Source: Thiosocius sp942490985 (GTDB lineage: Bacteria; Pseudomonadota; Gammaproteobacteria; Chromatiales; Chromatiaceae). From it: a DNA stretch of 64,000 nt. Below are positions 44,121 to 54,125 of the stretch, piece after piece. Positions within the stretch are counted from its first letter, which is position 1, and every line of letters starts with the position of its first letter. A program made the position numbers and the translations under genes. Under the pieces are notes generated by a model. The model did no database searches. It was not told the DNA's origin and saw only the letters and a list, made by a program, of their open reading frames with translations. The DNA is taken from the NCBI GenBank assembly GCA_942490985.1, contig CALNYW010000003.1:124001-188000 (forward strand). The letters run 5' to 3'.

Positions 44121-46342
44121 TGAGCGTTTGTATCACTCCATCCGACTTTCATCATCACGGGCAACAATTCAGCCACCGATGGCATCGACTCGTTCCGCTC
44201 GCGCTCGTGCTGCTTATCAGCGGCTGCGCAGGCAATCGCTTCGAGGACCGACCGCCGGCCTGGGCCGACACCTTACGGCAAGATACCGCGACCGAGCCCC
44301 TACAACAGACGCCGATCAATCTTCCGCCCAGCACGCCATTGGCCGCCGATACGAGCGCTGCGCAGGAGCCCGATTTCTACCGACCCGGCAGCGGTGTGGT
44401 CGTCGGCGCGACCGAGCCCGGCATTGCGAAAGCGAAGACCTCGGCCGACGGCGACGTCAAGCTGAATTTTCAGTCCGCAAACCTGGTAGAAGTCGTCAAG
44501 GTCATCCTGGGCGACATGTTGGAGACCAATTACACGGTTGACCCAAATGTTGGTGGTTCGGTCTCGATGCAGACGACCAATCCGCTGTCGCGCGACGACC
44601 TGATGCCGACGTTGGAACTATTGCTGCGTATGAACAACGCGGCGCTGATCGTGGACCAGGGTCTGTATCGCGTGGTCCCCCTGAGCACCGCGCTGGCCGA
44701 AACCCGCGCACCGCAGCTCGGTGACTCGTCGGTCGCCCTTCCGCCCGGTTTCTCGGTCAAGATCATCCCGTTGCGCTATGTCGGTGCTGAAGAGATGGCC
44801 CAGATTCTCGATCCATTCGTAAAGGGCAACAACCAGCTGCTGCGCGTCGACACGACCCGCAACCTGCTGATTCTGGCCAGCGCCGGTGGCCAGATGGAAC
44901 AGCTGCTCGACACCATCGAGGTCTTCGATGTCGATCGCATGGCCGGCATGTCGGTCGCACTGTTCACGCCCGATTTCGTTGACGCAGCAACCCTGGCTGA
45001 AGACCTCGAAGCACTATTGGCGGACCCTGAGCAGGGTCTGATGGCCGGCCTCGTCCGCTTCATCATTGTCGAACGGCTTAATGGGATCATCGTCGTAACG
45101 CCGCGGGCCGAACACCTCGCCCGCGTGCGCGAATGGATCCGACGCCTCGACCAGAATAGCGGTGACGCCGGCGAGCGTTTGTTCGTCTACCGGGTGCAAA
45201 ACGGCAAGGCGGTCGAACTGGCCGAAACGCTCAATGACCTGTTCGAAAAAGACGCCCAAGAGGACGCCCCGGCAGCACTCGCTCCGGGCCTGGAGCCGGC
45301 CACAATCGGTGAGGCGCCGCGGACAACCGATGCAGACGGGAACCAGGGGGATCCTCCTGCACCGCGCCAAACATCCACGATCAGCGCCGCAGAGGGTCTT
45401 GAGATAGACCAGGACAGCGAGGTCAAGATCATCGCCGACGAAGCCAACAATGCGCTGCTGATCCTGGCCAAGGGGACCGACTACCGGCAGATCCTCGGCG
45501 CCCTGCGCCAGCTCGACGTGAGCCCGCTGCAGGTCCTGGTCGAGGTCACGATCGCGCAGGTGCGGTTGACCGATGCGTTGGAATTCGGCGTCGAGTGGTT
45601 CTTCAAGAACAACTTTGGCTCGAAGACGGGTGAGGGCCTGCTCGACCTCGGCGAATCGGGCCTCAACACCCTCACGGGCTTTTCCTATGCACTGAAGGGC
45701 CCGGACGTCCGCTTCGTACTCAACGCCCTGGCGACCGAAAGCAATCTAAGCATCCTCTCGTCGCCGTCACTGCTGGTGTTGAACAATGAGGAGGCCTCGA
45801 TCCAGGTCGGCGAAGAGGTCCCGCTTGCCACGCAGGCACGCCAGTCGACAATCGATCCAAACGCACCGCTGATCAGCACGGTCGAGTACCGTGAGACCGG
45901 CGTGCTGTTGACGGTCAAGCCGCGCGTCAACACCGGCGGCCTGGTGATCATGGAGGTCGAACAGGAGGTCAGCAATGTGCCGTCTACCACCGATGAAGAG
46001 ACGCTGACGCCACGTATCCAGCAGCGCAAGATCTCGAGCACAGTTGCGATCAACAGTGGCGACACCATCATCCTCGGTGGTCTGATCCAGGAGAACCGTG
46101 ACCTGTCAGAGACCGGCGTGCCGGTATTGCACAAGGTACCGTTCCTCGGCGGTCTTTTTGGCAAGAAAGAGGACAACCAGGACCGCACCGAGCTGATTGT
46201 GCTGATCACACCGCGAGCGGTGGCGAACAGCACCGCAGCACTGCAGGTAACCGAGACATTCCGGCGACGGCTGCAAACGCTGATTCCCGCTCGGAAATCA
46301 ACCGCGAGTGAGGGCGCCGTAACCGAAGCAGGCAGCCTCTAG
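44120..46342 (+). CDS. gspD: Type II secretion secretin GspD
   Basis: A 740-residue outer-membrane secretin. The N-terminus has a lipobox (LVLLISGC), so it is probably a lipoprotein and needs no separate pilotin contact. N0 domain DVKLNFQSANLVEVVKVILGDML is followed by N1-N3 repeats (VIPLRY in IIPLRYVGAEEMAQIL, then FVYRVQNGKAVELAETLNDLF). The secretin core ends with GDTIILGGLIQENRD and VPFLGGLFGKKEDNQDRTELIVLITP, the family signature. It is the last gene of the operon. No gspA/B/O was found here; the prepilin peptidase must be encoded elsewhere. Confidence 0.97.
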   Translation: MSVCITPSDFHHHGQQFSHRWHRLVPLALVLLISGCAGNRFEDRPPAWADTLRQDTATEPLQQTPINLPPSTPLAADTSAAQEPDFYRPGSGVVVGATEPGIAKAKTSADGDVKLNFQSANLVEVVKVILGDMLETNYTVDPNVGGSVSMQTTNPLSRDDLMPTLELLLRMNNAALIVDQGLYRVVPLSTALAETRAPQLGDSSVALPPGFSVKIIPLRYVGAEEMAQILDPFVKGNNQLLRVDTTRNLLILASAGGQMEQLLDTIEVFDVDRMAGMSVALFTPDFVDAATLAEDLEALLADPEQGLMAGLVRFIIVERLNGIIVVTPRAEHLARVREWIRRLDQNSGDAGERLFVYRVQNGKAVELAETLNDLFEKDAQEDAPAALAPGLEPATIGEAPRTTDADGNQGDPPAPRQTSTISAAEGLEIDQDSEVKIIADEANNALLILAKGTDYRQILGALRQLDVSPLQVLVEVTIAQVRLTDALEFGVEWFFKNNFGSKTGEGLLDLGESGLNTLTGFSYALKGPDVRFVLNALATESNLSILSSPSLLVLNNEEASIQVGEEVPLATQARQSTIDPNAPLISTVEYRETGVLLTVKPRVNTGGLVIMEVEQEVSNVPSTTDEETLTPRIQQRKISSTVAINSGDTIILGGLIQENRDLSETGVPVLHKVPFLGGLFGKKEDNQDRTELIVLITPRAVANSTAALQVTETFRRRLQTLIPARKSTASEGAVTEAGSL

Positions 46343-46542
46343 TTCACTCATGAGTGATTTCCTGCCTAGAAACCTGTGGAGCGACTTGTTTCCGTCCAGG
46401 CTAGCGACGGACGACAGTTGATCATAAGCCCTTAACGCATAAAGGCCATCAGAACATAAGTGGGCACGAAGCACATTGGTGCCCTGCTCCGCTCGGTCTT
46501 CGAGGTCAGTCGCCGCCAACAAAACGGCCCAAAGTAGATCAC

Positions 46543-46570
46543 CAAAAAAAACCGGCGCAAAGCGCCGGCT
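46543..46570 (-). terminator. Rho-independent terminator for the beta-helix gene
   Basis: On the minus strand CCGGCGC-TTT-GCGCCGG forms a perfect 7-bp stem with a 3-base loop, followed by eight T residues. It lies about 25 bases downstream of the minus-strand stop at 46594. Confidence 0.9.
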
Positions 46571-46593
46571 GATGGCACAATCAAGCGCCCTCG

Positions 46594-47868
46594 CTAAGGC
46601 AAAACCATTTGCGTGATGGGATCACTGTCACCATCGATGTCAATTTCGTCGACCACCGTACTGTTGATCAGTGTAAGCGTACCCTCGCCGGCTTCTGTCT
46701 CCAATAGCTTAAGGTCGTCGCCAACGCTGGCACTGTAGAGCGTCACTTCCAAGTCCCCCACGCCTTCCTCTTCAAACTCAATATCGCCAACCACATCGAT
46801 GCCAGCCAGCTTGACGATTAAGGACGCTGCGCCAGCTTCTGAGACTTTGATATCTTCGTCGCCATTCTCCACGGAATTGCTGATCGCAATGAAATCGAGG
46901 TCAACGACACCGTCGCCTTCTGCGTCGAAATCGAGACCCTCATCAAGGTTACCGTTGATGAGGACATCGCTGACAACGCCGGTTATTCCACCTGGGCCGG
47001 CTTCGTCGATATCAAAGGCGTCATCGAGGTCAGCTTCACCTCCGTCAACGCAATTGGGGTCTAGACTCGCGAGCTCGAGAACGTCGCCGTCAATCCTGCA
47101 ATAGGCCCCGTTAACCTCAAACGTGGAATTCCGGACATTGATGATCACGCTGCCATTGTTGCCTTCGTCCAGTTCTACGCCGTCCGCGCCGACGCCCACA
47201 AACACTGAGTCGGTCGCGTTGAATATGATGTCGCCATCGCCACGATCATCGACACGCACGCCATCTGCATCCTGTTTCCCAAACCCCGCGCCATCGACGG
47301 TGACGCGGGTCAGATCGACCAAAATCGAGGCGGCGGACCCTTCTCCACCACCGCCCTGACCACCACCGCAATCATCGCCGAGTGAGCAGTCCGACACATG
47401 CAAACCATGGTTACCCGTATCACGGATTTCCACGTCGCTCATGCGCACACTGACGGTGCCGGTCCTGCGCTTGGGGATATCGACGAAGACGCCTTTCCCG
47501 CCGCCTTGATTCTCGATGCTGTAACCCCCTGGCGCCTGAAAAGTCAGATGGCTCAGTGTCAAATCGGCACCGCGAGAGACCGTCAACAGCGGCTTGGCGT
47601 CGTTGAATCGATAGCTGGTACTAATCACCTGGCCTGATCCTTCGATGACCAGTGGTCGAATTTTGCGATAAACCAGCGGCCGATCCAGGACAATCTCTGT
47701 TACGGATTCATCGATCACGATTTTCGACGCACTGCGCAACAGTGCCGCGCGCAGCGAGCCCTTTCCCCTGTCAGCACCAGTGGTGACCTGTATCGTCGAT
47801 GCTGCGATGGCACCAGCCGGGATGCACAAACAGGCCGCTAACGCCAAATAAAGACATTTTTTTTTCAA
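46594..47868 (-). CDS. Secreted Asp-rich right-handed beta-helix protein
   Basis: A 424-residue protein with a signal peptide (KKKCLYLALAACLCIPAGAIAA). The TTG at 47868 is the only start that leaves this signal in frame; GAGGAAAG lies just upstream. The mature part consists of many short repeats of the type VDLTRVTVDG.., IIFNATDSVFVGVGADGVELDEG.., typical of pectate-lyase-like parallel beta-helices. No catalytic residues of a known lyase were recognised. The region is strikingly rich in Asp, Glu and Gly, so calcium binding is likely. Location next to the T2SS makes it a candidate substrate. An adhesin or polysaccharide-binding role is possible. Confidence 0.75.
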   Translation of the reverse strand: MKKKCLYLALAACLCIPAGAIAASTIQVTTGADRGKGSLRAALLRSASKIVIDESVTEIVLDRPLVYRKIRPLVIEGSGQVISTSYRFNDAKPLLTVSRGADLTLSHLTFQAPGGYSIENQGGGKGVFVDIPKRRTGTVSVRMSDVEIRDTGNHGLHVSDCSLGDDCGGGQGGGGEGSAASILVDLTRVTVDGAGFGKQDADGVRVDDRGDGDIIFNATDSVFVGVGADGVELDEGNNGSVIINVRNSTFEVNGAYCRIDGDVLELASLDPNCVDGGEADLDDAFDIDEAGPGGITGVVSDVLINGNLDEGLDFDAEGDGVVDLDFIAISNSVENGDEDIKVSEAGAASLIVKLAGIDVVGDIEFEEEGVGDLEVTLYSASVGDDLKLLETEAGEGTLTLINSTVVDEIDIDGDSDPITQMVLP

Positions 47869-48516
47869 TTTTCTTTCCTCGATGATCTACAGCCGCGACG
47901 CATCGCCTCTGTCGCAGCGGTATCCAAATTTTCAGGTAATTACGGCTCTGTCTCCGTCTCCAAGACACGCCGCTCAACCGTTGATATCAGATGAATGTTG
48001 CTGTTTCAAGAAAATGCCAGAGACGCGCTAAAGACAACCCAACTCAATGCATCGCGTGGCAGCGAGATCGTCGAAACTGAACCTTCCAGGAAAGCGATAA
48101 AAACCCAGCTTTGTTGCGGGGTGAGATCAATAGCTTATGCCGCGCAGATCATAGAGGCGGCTTCAGGCTGAGCACGATATTGCCGACTCATCTGCTCCAC
48201 ATCTGTTGCTTCTCAGCATCTCTCGATTGCCTGCTCGACCTCTGTCGCCATGTCACGCAGACATCTGTTGGACAGCTGCGACGCCACTTGAAACGGATGG
48301 ACTGAGGCTGCCTCTGAAAAATTTTCGCTCTGCGCCGAGTCTTGATCAGAGTATTCATGGGCGCTTATTTGTAAACTCCACACATAAGCAACCTCAATGC
48401 GCAACAATCTGTCTAATACCGCGAAAACCACGGGCGACCATGACAACACGAAAAGTAGACCGCTTTATGCGATCAAGGGGAACCTTCATGAACACCAACG
48501 CCGAGGAGGTAATAAC
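47869..48516. other. 648-base divergent intergenic region
   Basis: Between the beta-helix gene (minus) and the EVE gene (plus). Several short plus-strand frames exist but lack motifs. The EVE ribosome binding site GAGGAGGT lies at 48503-48510. I recognised no small RNA, although a structured RNA upstream of an EVE gene cannot be excluded. Confidence 0.35.
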
Positions 48517-48981
48517 GTGAACTACTGGCTGATGAAGTCCGAGCCCGACGTCTTCGGCATCGACCACCTCAAGGCCATGCCGAAAAAAACCGAACACTGG
48601 GATGGCGTACGCAACTACCAGGCCCGCAACATGATGCGCGACGACATGAAGAAAGGCGACCAGGTGTTTTTCTACCACTCGAACTGTGCCGAGCCGGGCA
48701 TTGTCGGCCTCATGGAGGTCGTCAAAGAGGGCTATCCAGATCACACGGCGTTTGATCCGGATGCCAAGTACTACGACCCCAAGAGCGATCCCGACAAACC
48801 GCGTTGGTACATGGTCGACGTGAAATACAAGCGCCACCTGAAACGCAACATCAGCTTGCGGGAACTCAAGGCGCTCGAGGCGCCGCAACTGGAAGACCTG
48901 CCGCTGTTACGTAAGGGTAATCGCCTGTCGATAATGCCGCTCAGCAAAGCGCATTGGGACTTCCTGCTCGGCCTCGAATGA
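48517..48981 (+). CDS. EVE-domain protein (thymocyte nuclear protein 1-like)
   Basis: A 154-residue single-domain protein. GTG 48517 is preceded by GAGGAGGT at six-base spacing and gives the family start NYWLMKSEPDVFGIDHL; the upstream open frame is not conserved. HWDGVRNYQARNMMRDDMKKGDQVFFYHS is the EVE/PUA-like core, which binds modified bases in nucleic acids. The gene is widespread in proteobacteria and its cellular role is not settled. It overlaps the sulfurtransferase gene by four bases. Confidence 0.93.
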   Translation: MNYWLMKSEPDVFGIDHLKAMPKKTEHWDGVRNYQARNMMRDDMKKGDQVFFYHSNCAEPGIVGLMEVVKEGYPDHTAFDPDAKYYDPKSDPDKPRWYMVDVKYKRHLKRNISLRELKALEAPQLEDLPLLRKGNRLSIMPLSKAHWDFLLGLE

Positions 48982-49871
48982 TGGCAGGCGACGATCAGCA
49001 CCGAGCCATGGCATCGATCGGGCACCTCATTGATAGCCCGACGCTGGCCGAGCATTTGAACGACGCCGACTGGCGAATCATCGATTGTCGCTTCGATCTC
49101 GCCGACACCGGGCGCGGCGAACGTCTCTTTCGCGAAGGGCACATCCCCGGGGCGAGCTATGCCCACCTGGATCGAGACCTATCCGGACCGGTAACCCCGA
49201 CGACCGGGCGACACCCGCTGCCCGAACCTGGCCGCTTACGCGACTGGATGCAAGACCAGGGCATCAACAACCAGACGCAGGTCATCGCCTATGACGATAC
49301 CGGCGGCACCATGGCGGTACGCCTTTGGTGGCTACTGCGCTGGCTCGGTCATACCCGCGTCGCCGTGCTCGACGGCGGACTTCAAGCTTGGTTAGCGGCC
49401 GGCCTGGCACTCACGAGCGAACCAACACCGCCCCTGATGCGCGGCTCCTTCACTGGCGCAGCCGATGACACACACGTTATCGATACGCGGACGCTGGCAC
49501 GTCTGCTCGACCAAACGAATATGCCATTGGTAATTGATGTCAGGACGGCGGAACGTTTCAACGGCGAGAACGAACCGATCGACCCTGTTGCGGGACATAT
49601 ACCGGGCGCCGTGAATCTGCCGTTACAGGACAATCTGGATGCGAACGGACATTTCAAATCAGCGGCGGCACTCCACCAACAATATGCTGCCGTGATCGGA
49701 AACACCCCGGCAGAGCGAGTCGTTGTGATGTGTGGCTCGGGCGTTACCGCCTGTCACAGTCTTCTGGCGATGGCTGTTGCGGGATACCCGGCGGCGCAAC
49801 TCTACGCGGGCTCGTGGAGCGAATGGATCCGCGATCCAGCACGACCCGTTGCGACGCTGAGTGGGTCGTAG
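48978..49871 (+). CDS. Thiosulfate/3-mercaptopyruvate sulfurtransferase
   Basis: A 297-residue double-rhodanese protein. ATG 48978 overlaps the EVE stop (ATGATGA); ATG 49008 would also give an intact domain. The N-terminal inactive domain has VIAYDDTGGTMAVRLWWLLRW. The C-terminal domain carries the catalytic loop VVMCGSGVTACHSLLAM with the active Cys in CGSGVT, the form typical of 3-mercaptopyruvate sulfurtransferases (CG[S/T]GVT). It transfers sulfane sulfur to thiol acceptors or cyanide in the cytoplasm. Confidence 0.93.
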   Translation: MMAGDDQHRAMASIGHLIDSPTLAEHLNDADWRIIDCRFDLADTGRGERLFREGHIPGASYAHLDRDLSGPVTPTTGRHPLPEPGRLRDWMQDQGINNQTQVIAYDDTGGTMAVRLWWLLRWLGHTRVAVLDGGLQAWLAAGLALTSEPTPPLMRGSFTGAADDTHVIDTRTLARLLDQTNMPLVIDVRTAERFNGENEPIDPVAGHIPGAVNLPLQDNLDANGHFKSAAALHQQYAAVIGNTPAERVVVMCGSGVTACHSLLAMAVAGYPAAQLYAGSWSEWIRDPARPVATLSGS

Positions 49872-50030
49872 CTACAGTTCCACCAGCAGCTGTAGAAAAA
49901 TGCTATCCGGCCCTTCCTATCCAACACGGCCCTCTTGCAGGGTTGGTTCTCGGGAATCCCACGCGGCTGTGTTGTTAAGGTATCGACCGTGATCGACTGA
50001 TGCAGTGATTGCATCAACGTCCCAGCGGGT

Positions 50031-51785
50031 CTAATGGAGAGGGTCCAGACGCCCACTGGCCGGAATACGTCGCACCCAGGGATTCTGTGCCGCAAGACCC
50101 GAAGGCAGTTTTCTGGCCGCCGCGAGTGCCTCGTCGGACGTCGGATATGTACCGTGAAAAAGTTCCAGCCATTGGCCGCCGCCGCGCCGGGCGTGGTGTA
50201 TCGCATTGTTGCCCGGGACACGGTGTTCCTCCAGGAACCAGCTCATGCGGCGACGTTCACTGACGCCGACCAACTGCAGCGTGTAGTGCCCCTGCGCCCG
50301 TGCCTGAGCCCAAATGGCTTCCAACCCGGCGGCCGGTTTCGTGGGCACCGCCGGCGATGCGGAGACCCGGGGTAGCGATGCGAGGCGCGGCGGCGCCGAC
50401 GCGGCCACGTCTGCACTCGCGACAACCGGGGATCGTTCGGTCGTCGCTTTCACCTGTTCTGATAGCTGCGCCAATTCTTCGGAGAGCCGCTCAGTCTCGC
50501 CCACCATCCTGGCGATCTCTTGGCGAAGCTGTGCGCTCATCGTCTGGATCTCGGCATGGGTCCGCTTCCATCGTTCGCCTGCATCGCTCAGCCTCGCCAC
50601 GATCGGCGACACATCCTCCTGCAGCTCGGCGACGTCCCTGGCCAGCTCCGCCGTCATGGGCTGGACGATCCGACGGGCTGTCGCCTCGGCCTGTTCAATC
50701 AGAGCCTCAAGGTCCACATGCACAGGCATGCGTAGCCAAGCGAGGCCGAGGCCCGCCATCGCCAGCAGAAAGGCAACCAGCCCGAGGATCGAGCGTTGCC
50801 TCAGGCGTTGCCGAAGCGCTCGTGTCTGGTCGTCCTGGCGGGCATACCGCAGGCTCTGATCATCCACTGTTCCCTGCAGCGGATTACTGCGCTGTTCGAC
50901 CCTGATCAGCCGGTCGTGGAGGCTGCCACCCGCCGCCTTCAGCGCGGCGACTTCATCGGTCAGTTGGTGCTGGCGTTGCGCCAGTTGCTCGCCGAATGCC
51001 GCGGCGCTATCGACCTTCGCTGCAAGACCGCCGTCGGACGGTCTCGCGACCTCGTCCCGCAGGACTGCTACCGCCCGATCGAGACGCTTGCCCTCGGCCT
51101 GCAATCCCTCGAGCCGCGCCTCCAGCTGCGCTGTGCTAGCGCGGAGCTGCTCGAATTGCCGCATGTCCGACGCGTGCGCGGACCGCAGCGCCGAGCGTTG
51201 CCCCGGCCGTTCAGGGTGGTCCGGTGATGACGTGCCCACGGACGACCAGTGGGGCGGCCCGATAGCCTGTTCGGCCTCCTTACTGAGCAGGGCCGTCTGC
51301 AATTCCAGGCTTTCCTGACGCTCAGACAGCTGATGCAGTCTGGACTCGACACCTTCGAGGCGCCGGTAAAGCGCAATGGACTTCTCCTCCCAGCCGGCCT
51401 CGCGCAGATCGTTCGCCGCGTGAACCGCGTCAAGCTCCGATTGCAGCGCCTGAAGGCGGATATTCACGCTGGCAAAATCGGCGGGCAGCTCTTCTGGTAC
51501 ATCTAAGCCGTCGCGCTCGGCGATATGCAGACAGGCCTGGAGTTCGTTCGCGGCGTGCGCCAGCGACGTCGCAAGCTTCTCCAGAGCTTCAACGCTTGTG
51601 CTCAGGGCCCAGCCAATCTCGGTCAGGTGCGCTTGGCCTTTCTCGTCAAGCTGTAGCCTTTGTGTCCGATGCAGATGATCCAGTGAGTGCTGGACCGCGG
51701 CGAGGTCAATCCGCATCCCATCAATGGCGCCAGCGATGGTCTCGATGTGGCTCTTGAGTCGCGCAAGCCGTTGTTGGAGATCCAT
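50031..51785 (-). CDS. Coiled-coil membrane protein with C-terminal SPOR domain
   Basis: A 584-residue protein from ATG 51785; the in-frame extension to 51866 is less likely. About 340 N-terminal residues are coiled coil with heptads, followed by a membrane helix (ILGLVAFLLAMAGLGLAWL), another coiled coil, and a C-terminal SPOR domain (HYTLQLVGVSERRRMSWFL ending NPWVRRI). SPOR domains bind denuded peptidoglycan glycan strands at septa. The architecture, a long cytoplasmic coiled coil on a DamX-like anchor, suggests a cell-division or envelope organiser. I do not recognise a named homologue. Confidence 0.8.
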   Translation of the reverse strand: MDLQQRLARLKSHIETIAGAIDGMRIDLAAVQHSLDHLHRTQRLQLDEKGQAHLTEIGWALSTSVEALEKLATSLAHAANELQACLHIAERDGLDVPEELPADFASVNIRLQALQSELDAVHAANDLREAGWEEKSIALYRRLEGVESRLHQLSERQESLELQTALLSKEAEQAIGPPHWSSVGTSSPDHPERPGQRSALRSAHASDMRQFEQLRASTAQLEARLEGLQAEGKRLDRAVAVLRDEVARPSDGGLAAKVDSAAAFGEQLAQRQHQLTDEVAALKAAGGSLHDRLIRVEQRSNPLQGTVDDQSLRYARQDDQTRALRQRLRQRSILGLVAFLLAMAGLGLAWLRMPVHVDLEALIEQAEATARRIVQPMTAELARDVAELQEDVSPIVARLSDAGERWKRTHAEIQTMSAQLRQEIARMVGETERLSEELAQLSEQVKATTERSPVVASADVAASAPPRLASLPRVSASPAVPTKPAAGLEAIWAQARAQGHYTLQLVGVSERRRMSWFLEEHRVPGNNAIHHARRGGGQWLELFHGTYPTSDEALAAARKLPSGLAAQNPWVRRIPASGRLDPLH

Positions 51786-52116
51786 TTTTGGGTATCGTTT
51801 CTCGGCCGGTTTATTTGCGAACCCCGTTCCAAGACGGATGTTGACCCCTAAGCGGCGCAACATCAATCGTCACTGTGTCAGCGACCCGGTGATCGAAACA
51901 AGCAACGGCGAATGCCGGCCCAATGTCCAGGGAAAAGACATGCGATGAGAAGACTGGCGCCTCGGACACTGTCGAAGCCAAACTGATACGGACCAGCTGC
52001 AGCGGAGGCGTTTAATTCCGACTTACTACCGCTATCCATGACGACTGCATAGTGCGACATCGAAAAGCGGCGGCTCTCTTAGTGCCGTCTCGTTGGCCCG
52101 ATGATCTCCGATCAGG
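51786..52116. other. 331-base intergenic region, no gene recognised
   Basis: Upstream region of the coiled-coil SPOR gene and downstream of the 593-residue secreted protein gene, both on the minus strand. No terminator or recognisable promoter boxes were identified. Confidence 0.35.
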
Positions 52117-53898
52117 TCAGTCAGGCTGTTTGATGAAGGTCGCGCCCATCCCGGTGAGCCGATTTGCATCAAGCGTATAAACCAGCTGACCGTGTGGTCC
52201 TTTTACGACCACGTCGTTACGCGAGACTTTGTAAGTGCCGGCGGCCTTGATCCCCAGGGCGTTTATGAAGACCGTTTCCTCATCCCGAAATTCGTATTTC
52301 ATCGTCTTGTTGGTATCGATCCACGCGGTGCCTACGAGCCGGGGATCGCCGCCTGCGGCAATCGCTCGACTGCGTTCCCGGTCTAGAGCTTCGTTCCGCT
52401 GGGCCCGTTCTTTTTCGATGACATCAGCAATCTCGGCTTGGCGAGCTTTAGCGACAGATACATACTGTCTGCGGACCTGCTCCTCCATATCAGCCCAGCC
52501 TTCCTTGTCCTCAACCTCTCGCACTGCTTGAGCCAGGCCTGCAGCGTTTTCGGGAAGCCGGGCCAATGCTGTCTCGTACTCTGGCACGGCGACGCGCCCA
52601 ATCTCCGTGAGTCGTGCTTCCGAGGCGGAAACATACTGCTGGATAACTTCTGGAGACGCTTTCTGCACTATCCCTTGCAACATTCGGTGACCGATACCGT
52701 TGAGCGCCTTGATTCCAGCAAGCGTATCAGGCAACGCAGGCAGCGCTTTCTCGGCGACATCGATCAAAACCTGGTTGGCTACCAAACGTTGACGCGAGCG
52801 CGCATGATTCACAAGGTCTCGACGTTGTTTGCCGTCGAGACCCCGCTTCGCGGTCTCGCTGACAATTCGATCAATTCTTGCAATGCTTTCCTCTTTTGCA
52901 GGCACCTCATCTATTTGTGCCTTTGCGTCCGCGACCGCACGATCAACGATACTCCGCCTCTCCTGACGGGTCTGCTCCGCGAGAGCGTGATATTCCTCCT
53001 CGGTCAATGCCATCTCCAGCTGCTTCATGAGCTTCTCGTAGCGTTGTGCCAGTGCCCGTCTCTTGTTCAGGTCGGTAGGGTTTTGGGAAAACTCCCCTTT
53101 GAGGGTTTCCAACACCTCTGGTTTGATCTCCGCCAGACGTGCATTGAGCCGAGGTCGTTCACCGGTCTCGAAGCCTGTGACGCCACGAATGCGTAGTTCA
53201 CGCATGATCCGGTAGGCGGCTTTGCCGGCAGGGCCATGGGTATAGCCGAATTGCTTTTCCAGTTCACGCATGGCGTCCGCATCGCCGGTATCGACATTGC
53301 TGAGCGACCCGAGAGCAATCAGTCCTTCCACAGAGGGCGCTGCAGCGAGCAACTGATCCACCCCGGCACGTAGTCCGGGCGCACTATTCGGGGCTGGTGT
53401 GGTTTGCGTTTTCGCCGCTGCTGCTCCTGCGGTCGCCGTTTGACGCCGCGTTGTTTCAGCTGCCTGTTGTGCTTCGATTCGCGAATCTCGTGTGGCCCGC
53501 GCTTCCCGCCTGTCTCGATAGCGAGCCACATTGCGCAGATTGTTCGTGAAGTAGTTGCGAGTCGTCTGCAGCAAATTGCGGAGGTCTCCGTCCCGGGCCT
53601 TTTTGGCTCTCTGAATACAGCCGTTCCAGATCGGCCGAGAAGCCTGTACGTCGGCTTGTGTCCAGTCGAGCGCCGGTTTCCCGAATAGAACTTCAAACGC
53701 CGGTTCGGACATTGCGTTGGGCAGCCAGACTCGGTTGTTTTCCGCAAAAGGCGCCCAGCGATTGTCTGAATCAACGGCTCCCGACCATGCCGCTAGTTCT
53801 TCACATGATGGGGAACGGATCTCATCGCCGATAGCCAATGAGCCGAGCGAAAGAAGCAAACAAGCGGTGACACCAGACAATGGGCGCGATCGAATCAT
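52117..53898 (-). CDS. Secreted helical protein of unknown function with C-terminal beta domain
   Basis: A 593-residue protein with a probable signal peptide (SRPLSGVTACLLLSLGSLAIGDE). The mature N-terminal part includes two cysteines (CEELAAW, GCIQRAK) that could form a disulphide. Residues about 110-510 are strongly helical and charged, with Arg/Gln/Ala-rich repeats. The last 80 residues (GTAWIDTNKTMKYEFRDEE to TGMGATFIKQ) look like a small beta-barrel or lipocalin-like domain. I recognise no family. It may be a periplasmic structural protein. Confidence 0.65.
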   Translation of the reverse strand: MIRSRPLSGVTACLLLSLGSLAIGDEIRSPSCEELAAWSGAVDSDNRWAPFAENNRVWLPNAMSEPAFEVLFGKPALDWTQADVQASRPIWNGCIQRAKKARDGDLRNLLQTTRNYFTNNLRNVARYRDRREARATRDSRIEAQQAAETTRRQTATAGAAAAKTQTTPAPNSAPGLRAGVDQLLAAAPSVEGLIALGSLSNVDTGDADAMRELEKQFGYTHGPAGKAAYRIMRELRIRGVTGFETGERPRLNARLAEIKPEVLETLKGEFSQNPTDLNKRRALAQRYEKLMKQLEMALTEEEYHALAEQTRQERRSIVDRAVADAKAQIDEVPAKEESIARIDRIVSETAKRGLDGKQRRDLVNHARSRQRLVANQVLIDVAEKALPALPDTLAGIKALNGIGHRMLQGIVQKASPEVIQQYVSASEARLTEIGRVAVPEYETALARLPENAAGLAQAVREVEDKEGWADMEEQVRRQYVSVAKARQAEIADVIEKERAQRNEALDRERSRAIAAGGDPRLVGTAWIDTNKTMKYEFRDEETVFINALGIKAAGTYKVSRNDVVVKGPHGQLVYTLDANRLTGMGATFIKQPD

Positions 53899-54125
53899 CA
53901 GCAGACTCCTAAAATGGAGTTAAGGCGTATTCAACGCGCCTAGAAATAAAAGATAGAAAGCGTTTTTAGGGAGGTCAACCAACGAGCCTGCTTTGGCCTG
54001 CACAAAATGCAACGCTACCCGTGAAGGCGGCTTTGCTCTGTTGAGGTCCAATCATGCTTCAAGTAAGCGGGCAACCAGCGGTTAGGATGTTGTCATGCCC
54101 CCCTGTGTGGATGCGCTGAACTACA

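Noticed and set aside
46346..46357. Short palindrome CACTCATGAGTG after gspD
   Set aside because: Too short for a terminator and without a T tract; probably chance.
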